Below, piece by piece: positions 52,669-60,901 of a DNA stretch of 64,000 nt; position 1 is the stretch's first letter; every line of letters starts with the position of its first letter. The notes under the pieces are model-generated. The model was not told the origin of the DNA. It saw nothing but the letters and a program-made list of their open reading frames with translations, and searched no databases. The position numbers were made by a program, and so were the translations under genes. This DNA comes from Leisingera caerulea DSM 24564. Lineage in GTDB: Bacteria > Pseudomonadota > Alphaproteobacteria > Rhodobacterales > Rhodobacteraceae. The DNA lies in NCBI RefSeq assembly GCF_000473325.1, contig NZ_KI421513.1:72717-136716 (forward strand), written 5' to 3'.

Positions 52669-53382
52669 TCAGTTCAGCCCGTAGCGGTCGATGGTCGCCT
52701 GCACCACCCGCACCCGGTCGGGGTTGGCCGGGTGGGAGCCCAGGAAACGGTCGCCCGGATCCGGCAGGCGGTTGAAGAAGCGCACGCCGATGCTGGGCCG
52801 GTAGCCGGCTTTATGGGTGATGATGGTGCCCAGCTCATCCGCCTCCAGCTCAAAATCCTTGGAATAGGTGCGCGCCCCGACGAAGCCGCCGATATCCTGC
52901 GCCGTCGACACGCTGGACGATCCGCCCCCTGCCAGCGCGGTGATCAGCCCGGCACCGGCGCTGACCAGCGCGGAGTTCTGCGCCTGCCGCGCCAGGTGGC
53001 CGCGGATGTGGTGGGCGGCCTCATGCGACATGACAAACGCCAGCTCGTCATGGTTGGCGATCTGCCCCAGCATCCGCTGGGTGAAGGTGATCACCGGGCG
53101 CCCCGAGCGGTCGAGGCTCTGGTAGGCGTTGGGTGCTGCGTTCGGGTTGGGGTCAATGCGGATCAGGAAATCGCAGTTCAGCCCCTGGGTGCGGCTGCGG
53201 CACTCGCGCTCGGCCACCGGCTCGACCCGGCGGGACACGGTGGCAAAGGCGCTGCGCGCCTCGCCGGGGGCCATCCCCTGCACCCGCGGCGCCTGGACAA
53301 CCGGCGCGGACTGCGAGGCGGGCTCAATCGCCACATTACAGGCGCTGACAGCAAGGGCAAACAGACACAGAAAACGGCGCAT
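52669..53382 (-). CDS. M48-family metallopeptidase lipoprotein
   Basis: A 237-residue zinc peptidase. The signal ends in a lipobox with Cys15 (ALAVSAC), so it is probably anchored in the membrane facing the periplasm. The active site HEAAHH has His120 and His124 as zinc ligands and Glu121 as base; ELEADE near residue 177 supplies the third ligand. Unlike HtpX it lacks transmembrane helices, and unlike BepA lacks TPR repeats. A role in outer-membrane quality control is typical of such enzymes. It precedes the YigZ-like gene. Confidence 0.9.
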   Translation of the reverse strand: MRRFLCLFALAVSACNVAIEPASQSAPVVQAPRVQGMAPGEARSAFATVSRRVEPVAERECRSRTQGLNCDFLIRIDPNPNAAPNAYQSLDRSGRPVITFTQRMLGQIANHDELAFVMSHEAAHHIRGHLARQAQNSALVSAGAGLITALAGGGSSSVSTAQDIGGFVGARTYSKDFELEADELGTIITHKAGYRPSIGVRFFNRLPDPGDRFLGSHPANPDRVRVVQATIDRYGLN

Positions 53383-53532
53383 GGCAGATCCTTTTGCAAT
53401 TTGGCGCCAACATACCGCGCAAGCCCGGGGGATAGCAATTGCGGCAGCGGCGGAAGATTGCCGTTAGATCTGTATGATACCTCGTGTTTGCAAGGTCTTG
53501 CCAGCAGCCGGGCCGCGGTGCAGGCTGGTGGC

Positions 53533-53772
53533 ATGTTTACAATCGAACATGAATTCGACTCGACGGTCATCACCCTGGTGGATGAGGGCGGCGCCCCCCT
53601 CACCGAGGATGTGACCATCAATTCCTTTGAAGAATGCGTCACGGTCGAGCAATACGATCCGCGCACCGACAGCGTGCAGAAAATCACCCTGTCGCATCTT
53701 CAGGTGCGCGACCTGGCCGCGGCGCTGGACCTGCCCGAAGGGGTTTACCGGCTGGTGCCCGGCGACGACTAG
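53533..53772 (+). CDS. Small acidic protein of unknown function
   Basis: A 79-residue acidic protein (FTIEHEFDSTVITLVDEGGA, then EECVTVEQYDPRTDSVQKI) with beta-strand-like alternation and a C-terminal helix. No signal or membrane segment. The composition matches the genome. I recognise no family. It is convergent with the DUF167 gene, three bases between stops. Confidence 0.6.
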   Translation: MFTIEHEFDSTVITLVDEGGAPLTEDVTINSFEECVTVEQYDPRTDSVQKITLSHLQVRDLAAALDLPEGVYRLVPGDD

Positions 53773-53775
53773 GCG

Positions 53776-54057
53776 TCAGTCCGCCCCCTGATAGACAAAC
53801 AGCTTGTCGCGCGCGGCTGCGCCGCGGCGCAGCTCCAGGCGGGAGGCCGCCGTTCCCATGGCCGCGGCCAGCAGCCGGCGGATGGCGTCATTGGCTTTGC
53901 CGTTCTCAGGCGCCGCGGTGACAGAGATTTTCAGGACGCCCTCCGCCGCCACAATCGCATTGCGCGCCGCCTTCGGCGTGGCCCGCACGGCAATTTCCGT
54001 GCCCGGCACGCACAGATGGCTCAGATCCGGCAGGTCTTTCTTCTTCGGCTTTCCCAT
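53776..54057 (-). CDS. DUF167 (YggU-type) protein
   Basis: A 93-residue protein with the DUF167 core IAVRATPKAARNAIVA, then APENGKANDAIRRLLAAAMG and SRLELRRGAAARDKLFVYQG. It is small, soluble, alpha/beta; function unknown, conserved in bacteria and archaea. Start 54057 is chosen because the upstream frame lacks family similarity. Confidence 0.88.
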   Translation of the reverse strand: MGKPKKKDLPDLSHLCVPGTEIAVRATPKAARNAIVAAEGVLKISVTAAPENGKANDAIRRLLAAAMGTAASRLELRRGAAARDKLFVYQGAD

Positions 54058-54248
54058 GCCGCCACTGTTGCCCTGCCGCGGCGCCAAAGGCCATAGACTT
54101 TGCCGGCCCAGCGCGGCTATCACCCCGGCAGCGGAACCCGGCCCTGCTGCCCGCGCACCACAGATCCCGCGCGCAAGGCCCGTTGGCCCTTGAAAAAACT
54201 TCCCTGCCTGCCGAGATAGGCAGCACCAGATGTAAAAAGGTTTCACAT

Positions 54249-54827
54249 ATGCCTGCACGCAATGACGCTGCTCTTGAATTCCTGCTGTCGCGCCGCTCGC
54301 GCCCTGCCAAGACGCTGGTGGCCCCGGCCCCCGCGCGCGAGGAGCTGCGGGAGATCCTGACCGCAGCCGCCCGCACGCCGGATCATGGCAAGCTGGAACC
54401 CTGGCGCTTCATCGTGGTGGAACAGCCCGCCATGGCCCGGCTGGCCGCCCTGTGCGAGGAAACCGGCACCCGCCTGGGCAAAAGCCCCGAGGACATCGCC
54501 AAGGCCCGCAGCCAGTTCGATCTGGGCCAGCTCGCCGTGGCCGTGGTCGAGGTGCAGACCCCAAGCCCCAAGGTGCCCGCCATCGAGCAGAGCTACTCCG
54601 CCGGCGCGGTATGCCTGTCGCTGCTCAATGCCGCGCTGGCGGCCGGCTGGGGCGCCAACTGGCTCAGCGGCTGGGCCAGCCATGACCGCGGCTTTTGCGA
54701 GGCCGCCTTTGGCCTGGCGGAGAATGAGCGCATCGCAGGCCTCATCCACATCGCCACCGAAAGCACCGCCCCGCCCGAGCGCCCGCGCCCGGACCTTGAC
54801 GCAATCACCACCTGGATGAGCGCATGA
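54249..54827 (+). CDS. Nitroreductase-family protein
   Basis: A 192-residue FMN-dependent nitroreductase fold, close to E. coli YdjA type. LLSRRSRPAKTL carries the FMN phosphate-binding arginines, AARTPDHGKLEPWRFIVV the flavin-binding loop, and AGAVCLSLLNAALAAGWGANW the dimer helix. It reduces nitro or quinone compounds with NAD(P)H. The last four bases overlap the next start (ATGA), so it forms an operon with the EI24 gene. Confidence 0.9.
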   Translation: MPARNDAALEFLLSRRSRPAKTLVAPAPAREELREILTAAARTPDHGKLEPWRFIVVEQPAMARLAALCEETGTRLGKSPEDIAKARSQFDLGQLAVAVVEVQTPSPKVPAIEQSYSAGAVCLSLLNAALAAGWGANWLSGWASHDRGFCEAAFGLAENERIAGLIHIATESTAPPERPRPDLDAITTWMSA

Positions 54828-55513
54828 TCTTCACCGCCTTTTTCAAAACCCTCGGCCAGACCGGCGACCCGCGCTTCCGCAAGGTGCTGTTCCTGGGCCT
54901 GGGCCTGACCGTTGCCCTGCTGATCGCGGCCTACGCGGGCTTTCTGGTGCTGATCCAATGGCTGGTCGGCCCCGAGGCGACGGTGCCGCTGCTGGGAGAG
55001 GTCACCTGGCTTGACGACCTTCTGTCCATCGGCTCGCTGCTCCTCATGCTGCTGCTGTCGGTCTTCCTGATGGTGCCGGTGGCCTCGGCCATCACCTCGA
55101 TGTTCCTGGACGAGGTGGCACAGGCGGTGGAGGACAGGCACTACCCCGCCCTGCCGCCAGCCCCCAGGGTGCCGTTCTGGGACGCGGTCAGGGACACGGT
55201 GAATTTCCTCGGCCTGCTGATCGCGGCCAATATCATGGCGCTGTTCCTTTATGTGCTGTTTCCGCCTGCGGCGCTGTTCATCTTCTGGGGGCTGAACGGC
55301 TTCCTGCTGGGGCGTGAATATTTCACCCTTGCCGCGGCGCGCCGTGTCGGCACGGCGGAGGCCAAGAAGCTGCGCCGCCGCCACGCAGGCACCATCTGGG
55401 CCGCCGGCACGCTGATGGCGATGCCGCTGTCGGTGCCGCTGCTGAACCTGGTGGTCCCGATCCTTGGCGCCGCCACCTTCACCCACCTCTACCACGCGCT
55501 GGCCCGCAAATAG
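54824..55513 (+). CDS. EI24/CysZ-like membrane protein
   Basis: A 229-residue inner-membrane protein with about four long hydrophobic segments (VLFLGLGLTVALLIAAYAGF, LLSIGSLLLMLLLSVFLMVP, then LLIAANIMALFLYVLFPPAAL) and the EI24 mark FWGLNGFLLGREYF. CysZ in enterobacteria is a sulfate channel; for alphaproteobacterial members the substrate is unknown. It overlaps the nitroreductase gene by four bases. Confidence 0.85.
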   Translation: MIFTAFFKTLGQTGDPRFRKVLFLGLGLTVALLIAAYAGFLVLIQWLVGPEATVPLLGEVTWLDDLLSIGSLLLMLLLSVFLMVPVASAITSMFLDEVAQAVEDRHYPALPPAPRVPFWDAVRDTVNFLGLLIAANIMALFLYVLFPPAALFIFWGLNGFLLGREYFTLAAARRVGTAEAKKLRRRHAGTIWAAGTLMAMPLSVPLLNLVVPILGAATFTHLYHALARK

Positions 55514-55672
55514 GACAGTCCGCGCGGCTCAGCCGCGACGCTGCGGAGGGCGGAGTACACTGAAGATCGCGCCTTGAGGGGCAGACCTGCCCCGCAAGCA
55601 CTTCTTCGCAAGCTTCTTCTGATTTCAGGTTTACGATACAGCCTGCTCCAGCCCGACGGGCTGGCCGCACCC

Positions 55673-55747
55673 GCGCCGCGCGCCAGCGCGGCGCCACGCC
55701 CAACCGGTCCTGAGGCATTTCCAATGCCTCCAGACCGGGCGGGAGCG
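55673..55747. repeat. Family B palindromic element (d)
   Basis: Hairpin GCGCCGCGC/GCGCGGCGC (55673-55681 with 55686-55694), box CACGCCCAACC, hairpin GAGGCATT/AATGCCTC (55712-55719 with 55723-55730) inside GGTC...GACC, and the end GGGCGGGAGC (55737-55746). It sits between convergent genes in the 266-base gap 55514-55779; nothing else is recognised in that gap. Confidence 0.7.
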
Positions 55748-55779
55748 CTTTCCTGCTTGGAAACCGCAGACCTGCGGAT

Positions 55780-56055
55780 TTACCCTTGCTCGGGCAGCAT
55801 CCCCATCCAGTCGAAATCCCGCACCGTGATCGCGCCGGAAAAGATGATCCCGGCCACTATGGCCCAGATCAGCGCGGCCACCCCGGTGGTAATCCAGGCC
55901 TTCTGCTTCAGGAAATGCTTTTCCGGCGCGCCCGCATGGGTGCCCGGCACCACCTCGCCCCTGTCGCCCTGGGTCTGCAGCCGGATCGGAATGATCACCA
56001 GGAAGGTCAGAAACCAGATCACTGCGTACAGAACGATCGCTGATGTAACACCCAT
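55780..56055 (-). CDS. DUF1467 membrane protein
   Basis: A 91-residue protein with two transmembrane helices (AIVLYAVIWFLTFLVIIPI and WITTGVAALIWAIVAGIIF) and a short loop RLQTQGDRGEVVPGTHAGAP, diagnostic of DUF1467. Function unknown. It is 56 bases downstream of the methylmalonyl-CoA epimerase gene on the same strand, a conserved pair in Rhodobacterales. Confidence 0.88.
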   Translation of the reverse strand: MGVTSAIVLYAVIWFLTFLVIIPIRLQTQGDRGEVVPGTHAGAPEKHFLKQKAWITTGVAALIWAIVAGIIFSGAITVRDFDWMGMLPEQG

Positions 56056-56111
56056 GGCGCCGGCCTTTCGTAGTTGCCCCGCCCCGCAGCCGGGGCAGGA
56101 CGCTCATAGCC

Positions 56112-56516
56112 TCAAACTTCCTCGAGTTCCACCAGGCAGCCGTTGAAATCCTTGGGATGCAGGAACAGCACCGGCTTGCCATGGGCGCCGATCTTCGGCT
56201 CACCGGTGCCAAGCACCCGCGCACCCTGCGCCTTCAGGTGGTCGCGCGCCGCCAGGATGTCCTCGACCTCATAGCAGACATGGTGGATGCCGCCCGCCGG
56301 ATTTTTCTCCAGAAAGCCGTTGATGGGGGAGTTTTCGCCCAGCGGGTACAACAGCTCGATCTTGGTGTTGGGCAGTTCGATGAACACCACGGTCACCCCG
56401 TGATCCGGCTCATCCTGCGGCTCTCCCACCTTGGCGCCCAGCGCATTGCGGTACTGGGCCGAGGCTGCCTCCAGGTCGGGGACAGCAATGGCAACATGGT
56501 TCAGACGGCCAATCAT
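56112..56516 (-). CDS. mce: Methylmalonyl-CoA epimerase
   Basis: A 134-residue VOC-fold enzyme interconverting (R)- and (S)-methylmalonyl-CoA in propionate metabolism. LNHVAIAVPDLEAA gives the first metal histidine (His7), and IELLYPLG, GGIHHVCYEVEDI and CLVELEEV provide further ligands, including the terminal glutamate. The length is standard. It works with methylmalonyl-CoA mutase and MeaB (22137). Start 56516. Confidence 0.94.
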   Translation of the reverse strand: MIGRLNHVAIAVPDLEAASAQYRNALGAKVGEPQDEPDHGVTVVFIELPNTKIELLYPLGENSPINGFLEKNPAGGIHHVCYEVEDILAARDHLKAQGARVLGTGEPKIGAHGKPVLFLHPKDFNGCLVELEEV

Positions 56517-56693
56517 CCGTTTGTGCTCCTCTCACAAATAATCCTGGTTTCCGGTTATGCGGCGGATGCTGCGCCGCGGCAAGTGCGCCATTGCGCACGG
56601 GGGGGGCTGCGGATGCGGCAGCGCACGCGCCGTTAACCGGGTGTTAGCCTAGAGTTCCTAGCGTCGGTCCATATCCCGCAAGGAGGATACGTT

Positions 56694-57413
56694 ATGGACG
56701 ATTCGGAACTGTTTGCTGCCGCTCAACGCCTGCCCACCACCCGGCGCCCGCTGCTGGGGCTGACCATTCTGGTTGTCGAGGACAGCCGCTTTGCCTGCGA
56801 GGCGCTGCGGCTCCTCTGCCTGCGCAGCGGTGCCCGCATCCGCCGGGCCGATTGCTTGAAATCCGCCCGCCGCCACCTGCAGGTCTACCGCCCCTCCGTG
56901 CTGATTGCCGATGTCGGGCTGCCGGACGGCTCCGGCCTCGACCTGATCCGCGAACTGGCCGAGGCCAGCCCGCGCCCCGGCGTGATCCTGGCCACCTCCG
57001 GCGATCCGGCGCTGGAAGAGGCCGCGCTGGAGGCCGGCGCCGCCGGTTTCCTGGAAAAGCCGATCACCTCGCTGGCCGCCTTCCAGCAAAAGATTCTCGC
57101 CAACCTGCCCGCCGACCGCCAGCTGTCCGGCCCCCGCGCCATGGATGACGAAACGGTGGAGCCGGACTTCCTCGCCTACCGCGACGACATGGCCCATGCC
57201 GCCGACGTGCTCAGCATGTCGCAGGAGGAGAAAACCCTGGCCTATCTGGCGCAATTCCTGGGCGGCGTCGCGCGCAGCGCCGGCGACGGGCCGCTTGCGG
57301 CTGCGGCCGACCGCCTCGACAGCGCCCGCCTCAAGGGGGAGCCGCTCACCCAGGATGCCGCAACTTTGGCCGGCCTGGTGCAAGAGCGGCTCGAACGCCG
57401 CGCGGCGATCTGA
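56694..57413 (+). CDS. Response regulator with C-terminal helical domain
   Basis: A 239-residue protein with a receiver domain: acidic pocket Glu29-Asp30, phosphorylation site Asp73 in LIADVGLPDG, Thr in ILATSGDP, Lys in LEKPI. The last 90 residues (from DDETVEPDFLAYRDDMAHAA) are helical, with no DNA-binding or GGDEF signature. They could be an Hpt-like, output or protein-interaction region. No histidine kinase is adjacent. A 46-residue membrane ORF starts one base after its stop. AAGGAGG precedes the ATG. Confidence 0.85.
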   Translation: MDDSELFAAAQRLPTTRRPLLGLTILVVEDSRFACEALRLLCLRSGARIRRADCLKSARRHLQVYRPSVLIADVGLPDGSGLDLIRELAEASPRPGVILATSGDPALEEAALEAGAAGFLEKPITSLAAFQQKILANLPADRQLSGPRAMDDETVEPDFLAYRDDMAHAADVLSMSQEEKTLAYLAQFLGGVARSAGDGPLAAAADRLDSARLKGEPLTQDAATLAGLVQERLERRAAI

Positions 57414-57414
57414 C

Positions 57415-57555
57415 ATGGCAGAAGCGTTCCTTATCGCCCTCGCCACGCTTGTCATTGTGCTTTACGGCCAGACCCGGCTGGACGCCCGCGCGATCCGCCG
57501 CAACCGCGGCACCACGGACAGCCGCCCGCTGGTCCTCAGCCCGCGGAACCGCTGA
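57415..57555 (+). CDS. Possible 46-residue single-helix membrane protein
   Basis: MAEAFLIALATLVIVLYGQT is a membrane helix, followed by a basic, disordered tail (RLDARAIRRNRGTTDSRPL). It starts one base after the response regulator stop, the spacing of a coupled gene, and composition is genome-like. The sequence is short, so it is offered with low confidence. Confidence 0.4.
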   Translation: MAEAFLIALATLVIVLYGQTRLDARAIRRNRGTTDSRPLVLSPRNR

Positions 57556-57846
57556 GGCGGGATCCGCCCTGCAGGCGGAACCGCCGCAGCTGCTGCAGCC
57601 CGGCATTTGCCGGACCGGGCTGAACCGCCCGCAGCCGCTTTCCCCGCCAAAGGTCCAGGCTTCAGCAGCCTCGCAGCCCGCCCGCCGTTGCCCCAGCGGT
57701 GCCTCCACCCGTTTCCCCACCAGGGCTACCCCCCGGTTCCCCAAGCAGGGCGGCCAGCCGGATTTCAACCAGTGGCAGCCGCCGCTGGTGCGGTAAAAGC
57801 CGCCGCGCGCTTTCCTTGCCTGGCATCTGCCACCGGCCCCTTCCGG

Positions 57847-57976
57847 TGCTCTCCCGCGCCCGCAGCTGCGCGCCCAAGGCCGCACCGCTTGGCGGCCTTG
57901 GGCCCGGCACCGCCGGCAGGCGGTGCCGGGCCCAACGGCTCAGGTCTTTCCCCGAATGATCTGAGCGGGCGGGAGC
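57847..57976. repeat. Family B palindromic element (e); 57556-58044 gap
   Basis: GCTCTCCCGCGCCCGCAG (57848-57865) mirrors the start of the 7840 element (GCGCTCCCGCGCCCGCAG). A perfect 17-bp hairpin follows, arms 57898-57914 and 57919-57935, loop GGCA, with GCCCAACGG at its right edge. A second hairpin GCTCAG/CTGAGC (57938-57943 with 57961-57966) precedes the end GGGCGGGAGC (57967-57976). The rest of the 489-base gap between convergent genes holds nothing I can support. Confidence 0.72.
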
Positions 57977-58044
57977 CGCCCGGTTTTCCTGCACTCAGTT
58001 TTTCCTGCACTCAGACGGTATACTGCTGCGCCGCGCGCAGGCAG

Positions 58045-59265
58045 CTACAGCAGCAGCCCCGGATCCTGCTCCATCGCAAGCCCGGGGAACACCCCGCCCT
58101 CCAGGCCGCTTTTCTGCGCCCCGGCAAGCCCATGCAGCAGCCAGGCGAGGTAGCGGCGCACATCCGCGGTCGGCATCAGGTCGCGCCGGTCGTAGAGGTC
58201 GGCCTCCGCCAGCCCCGGCCAGCGCCCCAGCACCCGGCCGCCGCGCACCGCGCCGCCTGCCAGCAGCATCGCGCCGCCGGTGCCGTGGTCGGTGCCGCCA
58301 GTGCCGTTCTCCCGCACGGTGCGCCCGAACTCTGTCACCGCCGCAACGGCGGTCCTGCCCCAGATCTCCGGCCCCACGCCGCTTTGCAGCTCCAGGATCG
58401 TCTCCGCCAGCCGCCCCAGCGCCGCCTTCAGGCCGCCGGCCTGGCGGTAATGCGTGTCCCAGCCGTTGATCGAGAACGCCGCAATCCGGCTGTCGCCCCG
58501 CAGCTGATCCGCGGCATAGGCGGCAATCGCTGTATGCGCCTTGCCCTTCGGCGTCTTCATCATCTCCATCATCCCGCTGTCTTCGCTGCCCTCGCCGCCG
58601 TCCTCAAGATCCAGCGACATATCCTGCCGGGTCAGTTCCAGCGCGTCGTTCAGCGCCGCGTGGAACAGCGGGTCGTCTTCCATCAGGAGCGCCGCCAGCC
58701 GCTCCGCCTGGGGGCTCATCGCCAGCCCGGCGCCCGGCGCCCATTGCGAGACCGGCGCAGCGCCCTCCAGCAGCAGCATCCGCTCCTGTCCGATGGCAAA
58801 GGCAGTGCGCGCGTCCGTCCCCGGCATTTGCTGCAGCAGCCGGTTCAGCCAGCCGTCGCGGGCCTCGCCCAGCCCGGCGGTGCCCGCCTCCAGCAGGTCC
58901 TGCCCGTCAAAGTGGCTGCGCCGGTCGCGGTACGGCGTGGACACCGCGTGCACAAAGCCAAGCTCGCCCTTGCGCCACAACGGCAGCAGCGGCGCCAGCC
59001 CCGGGTGCAGGGCGTAAAAGCCGTCCAGATCGGCCGCCCCGGAGGTGGGCCCGCCGGACAGGGTCTGCCGCAGCCCGGCAAACTGCGGGTCGCCATAGGG
59101 CTGCACCACATCCAGCGCGTCCATGCCGCCGCGCAGGATGATCACCACCAGCCGCGTGTCCCAGGGGGCGGCGGCAAAACTGACAGGGGTGACCAGCGGG
59201 CTGGCGGCCAGCGAACAGCCCAGCAAGGCAGAGCGGGTCAGGAGAGAACGGCGGGTCAGCTGCAT
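58045..59265 (-). CDS. DUF1501 protein, probable Tat substrate
   Basis: A 406-residue secreted protein. The N-terminus TRRSLLTRSALLGCSLAASP is a twin-arginine signal. The body has the DUF1501 sulfatase-like marks VVIILRGGMDALDVVQPYGD, FSINGWDTHYRQAGG and TEFGRTVRENGTGGTDHGTG (the His-Gly near 340 included), related to the alkaline-phosphatase superfamily. These proteins occur as pairs with DUF1800, and their substrate is unknown. Operon with the upstream gene. Confidence 0.9.
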   Translation of the reverse strand: MQLTRRSLLTRSALLGCSLAASPLVTPVSFAAAPWDTRLVVIILRGGMDALDVVQPYGDPQFAGLRQTLSGGPTSGAADLDGFYALHPGLAPLLPLWRKGELGFVHAVSTPYRDRRSHFDGQDLLEAGTAGLGEARDGWLNRLLQQMPGTDARTAFAIGQERMLLLEGAAPVSQWAPGAGLAMSPQAERLAALLMEDDPLFHAALNDALELTRQDMSLDLEDGGEGSEDSGMMEMMKTPKGKAHTAIAAYAADQLRGDSRIAAFSINGWDTHYRQAGGLKAALGRLAETILELQSGVGPEIWGRTAVAAVTEFGRTVRENGTGGTDHGTGGAMLLAGGAVRGGRVLGRWPGLAEADLYDRRDLMPTADVRRYLAWLLHGLAGAQKSGLEGGVFPGLAMEQDPGLLL

Positions 59266-59279
59266 CGGATGGCCTCCTG

Positions 59280-60665
59280 TTAGCGGCGCTGAAAGGCGGG
59301 AGAGGACAGGATCAGCCCGACCGCCTCCGCTTCGGTTTCGGCGGCGCGGGCGGCGAACATCACCCGCTCATTGGCAAAGCGGCCCAGCGCCGCAGAGGCA
59401 AAGCCGCGCGGATCGGGCAGCGGCTGCACCAGCCGCCGCGGGGCCGCCATCGCCCAGCGCAGGCGGGCGGCCAGGGCCTGCGGCGTGACCCAGGCGGCGT
59501 CTTCTTCGGGCCAGCCGTCCGGCCCGCCGGAAAACTCCCACCGCTGCCCCATCGGGGTCAGCGGCGCCAGCAGCAGCCGGTTCAGCTGCCCCGGCCTGAA
59601 GCCAGCAACCCGCGCCTCAGAAACTGCCAGCGCCCGGCAGGCCGAGGCCACGTAATCAAAGGGCGGCTTCACGTTGCGCAGCTGCGGCTCCCAGGCGGCC
59701 GGATACTCCAGCAGCGCCGCGTAGACCTGCATAAGGTCGCCGCCGCTGTCCTGGAACCGGGCCGCCATGTGGGAGATCAGTGCCGGATCGGGCGTGTCGG
59801 AGACGAAATGAACCGCCAGCTTGCGGGCGATATGCTGCGCGGTGGCAGGATGGCGGGCCAGATCGCGCAGGGCGCTCAGCACCTGCTCCACCTGCGGCTT
59901 GCCGCCGCCGTAAGTCTTGCCAAGAACGGTCTCCGCCCCTGGTTCCGCCATGCCGGGGTGGAAAACGAACTTTGCCCCCTTGGAAACGCTCAGGCCTGTG
60001 AACAGCTCCGCCAGCTGCCGCACATCCGTCTGACTGTACGGCCCGCCGACCCCCAGCGTGTGCAGTTCCAGCACCTCCCGGGCCAGGTTTTCATTCAGCC
60101 CGCTCAGCCGTTCGCGCCGCGCGGCGGCGCGGCTGCCCGGCCCGGCAGAGCGGTTCTGGTCCAGGTACATCAGCATCAGCGGGCTGGTGGCGGCGGCGAT
60201 CAGCAAATCCTCGAAGCGGCCGCTGACGTGGGGCCGGATCACGCTTTCGGCATAAGGCGCGGCCAAAACCCGCGTCGGCCCGGATTTGCCCTGCGCCGTG
60301 AAATGGTCGGCCCAGAACAGCACCAGCCGTTCGCGGAACCCGTCACGGGTGCTGACATGGCGCAGCAGCCGCTGGCCGTGCCATCCGAAGCGGGCAAGGT
60401 TCTGCGACCGGCGGAATTCCTTGAACGCCTTGTCCGCGGCCTCATAGCCGGGCTTTCCGTCCTGCTGCCTGCGCTTGCGCCGCAGCCGCCGGAAGGTGGC
60501 GGCGCCTGCGACTGCGTCTTCAAACCGGCTGACCGGGAACCGCTGCGCCATTTCGTCAGGCCCTTGCAGGCGGCTGAGCATCTCTTCGCGCGAGGCCGGC
60601 GGCGCAACCGCCGGCGACAGCCCGGCGCCAAAGCGGATCTCAGCCAAGTCTCCGTCAAACTGCAT
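59280..60665 (-). CDS. DUF1800 protein
   Basis: A 461-residue protein, mostly helical, with the DUF1800 marks LVLFWADHFTAQGKSGP and ENLAREVLELHTLGVGGPYS, and later GAKFVFHPGMAEPGAETVLG. No clear signal peptide at the chosen start; export, if any, might depend on its Tat-exported partner. It is 14 bases upstream of the DUF1501 gene on the same strand, the usual order and pairing. The reaction is unknown. Confidence 0.88.
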   Translation of the reverse strand: MQFDGDLAEIRFGAGLSPAVAPPASREEMLSRLQGPDEMAQRFPVSRFEDAVAGAATFRRLRRKRRQQDGKPGYEAADKAFKEFRRSQNLARFGWHGQRLLRHVSTRDGFRERLVLFWADHFTAQGKSGPTRVLAAPYAESVIRPHVSGRFEDLLIAAATSPLMLMYLDQNRSAGPGSRAAARRERLSGLNENLAREVLELHTLGVGGPYSQTDVRQLAELFTGLSVSKGAKFVFHPGMAEPGAETVLGKTYGGGKPQVEQVLSALRDLARHPATAQHIARKLAVHFVSDTPDPALISHMAARFQDSGGDLMQVYAALLEYPAAWEPQLRNVKPPFDYVASACRALAVSEARVAGFRPGQLNRLLLAPLTPMGQRWEFSGGPDGWPEEDAAWVTPQALAARLRWAMAAPRRLVQPLPDPRGFASAALGRFANERVMFAARAAETEAEAVGLILSSPAFQRR

Positions 60666-60849
60666 TGCTATGCTCTCTCCTTGCGCTGCCGGCCTGCCCG
60701 CAGGTTAGAGCATCGCCGCCCTGCCCCACAGGTGAATTTCAGGTGATACGCACGTTTCCGCGCGTTCCGTCGCCCGCGCCGCAGCTTTCTGCAGCACGCC
60801 GGGTCCCGGCACGGGGAACGGCCAGCGGCCAGCCGCAGTTGCGCCGCAA

Positions 60850-60881
60850 AAGAAAAGGCCCGGGCGATTGACCGGGCCTTT
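60850..60881 (-). terminator. Terminator of aspS
   Basis: Stem AAAGGCCCGG (60854-60863) and CCGGGCCTTT (60872-60881); on the minus strand it is followed by TCTTTTGCGG. Confidence 0.75.
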
Positions 60882-60901
60882 CATCAGAACGTCTGCGCCG
60901 T

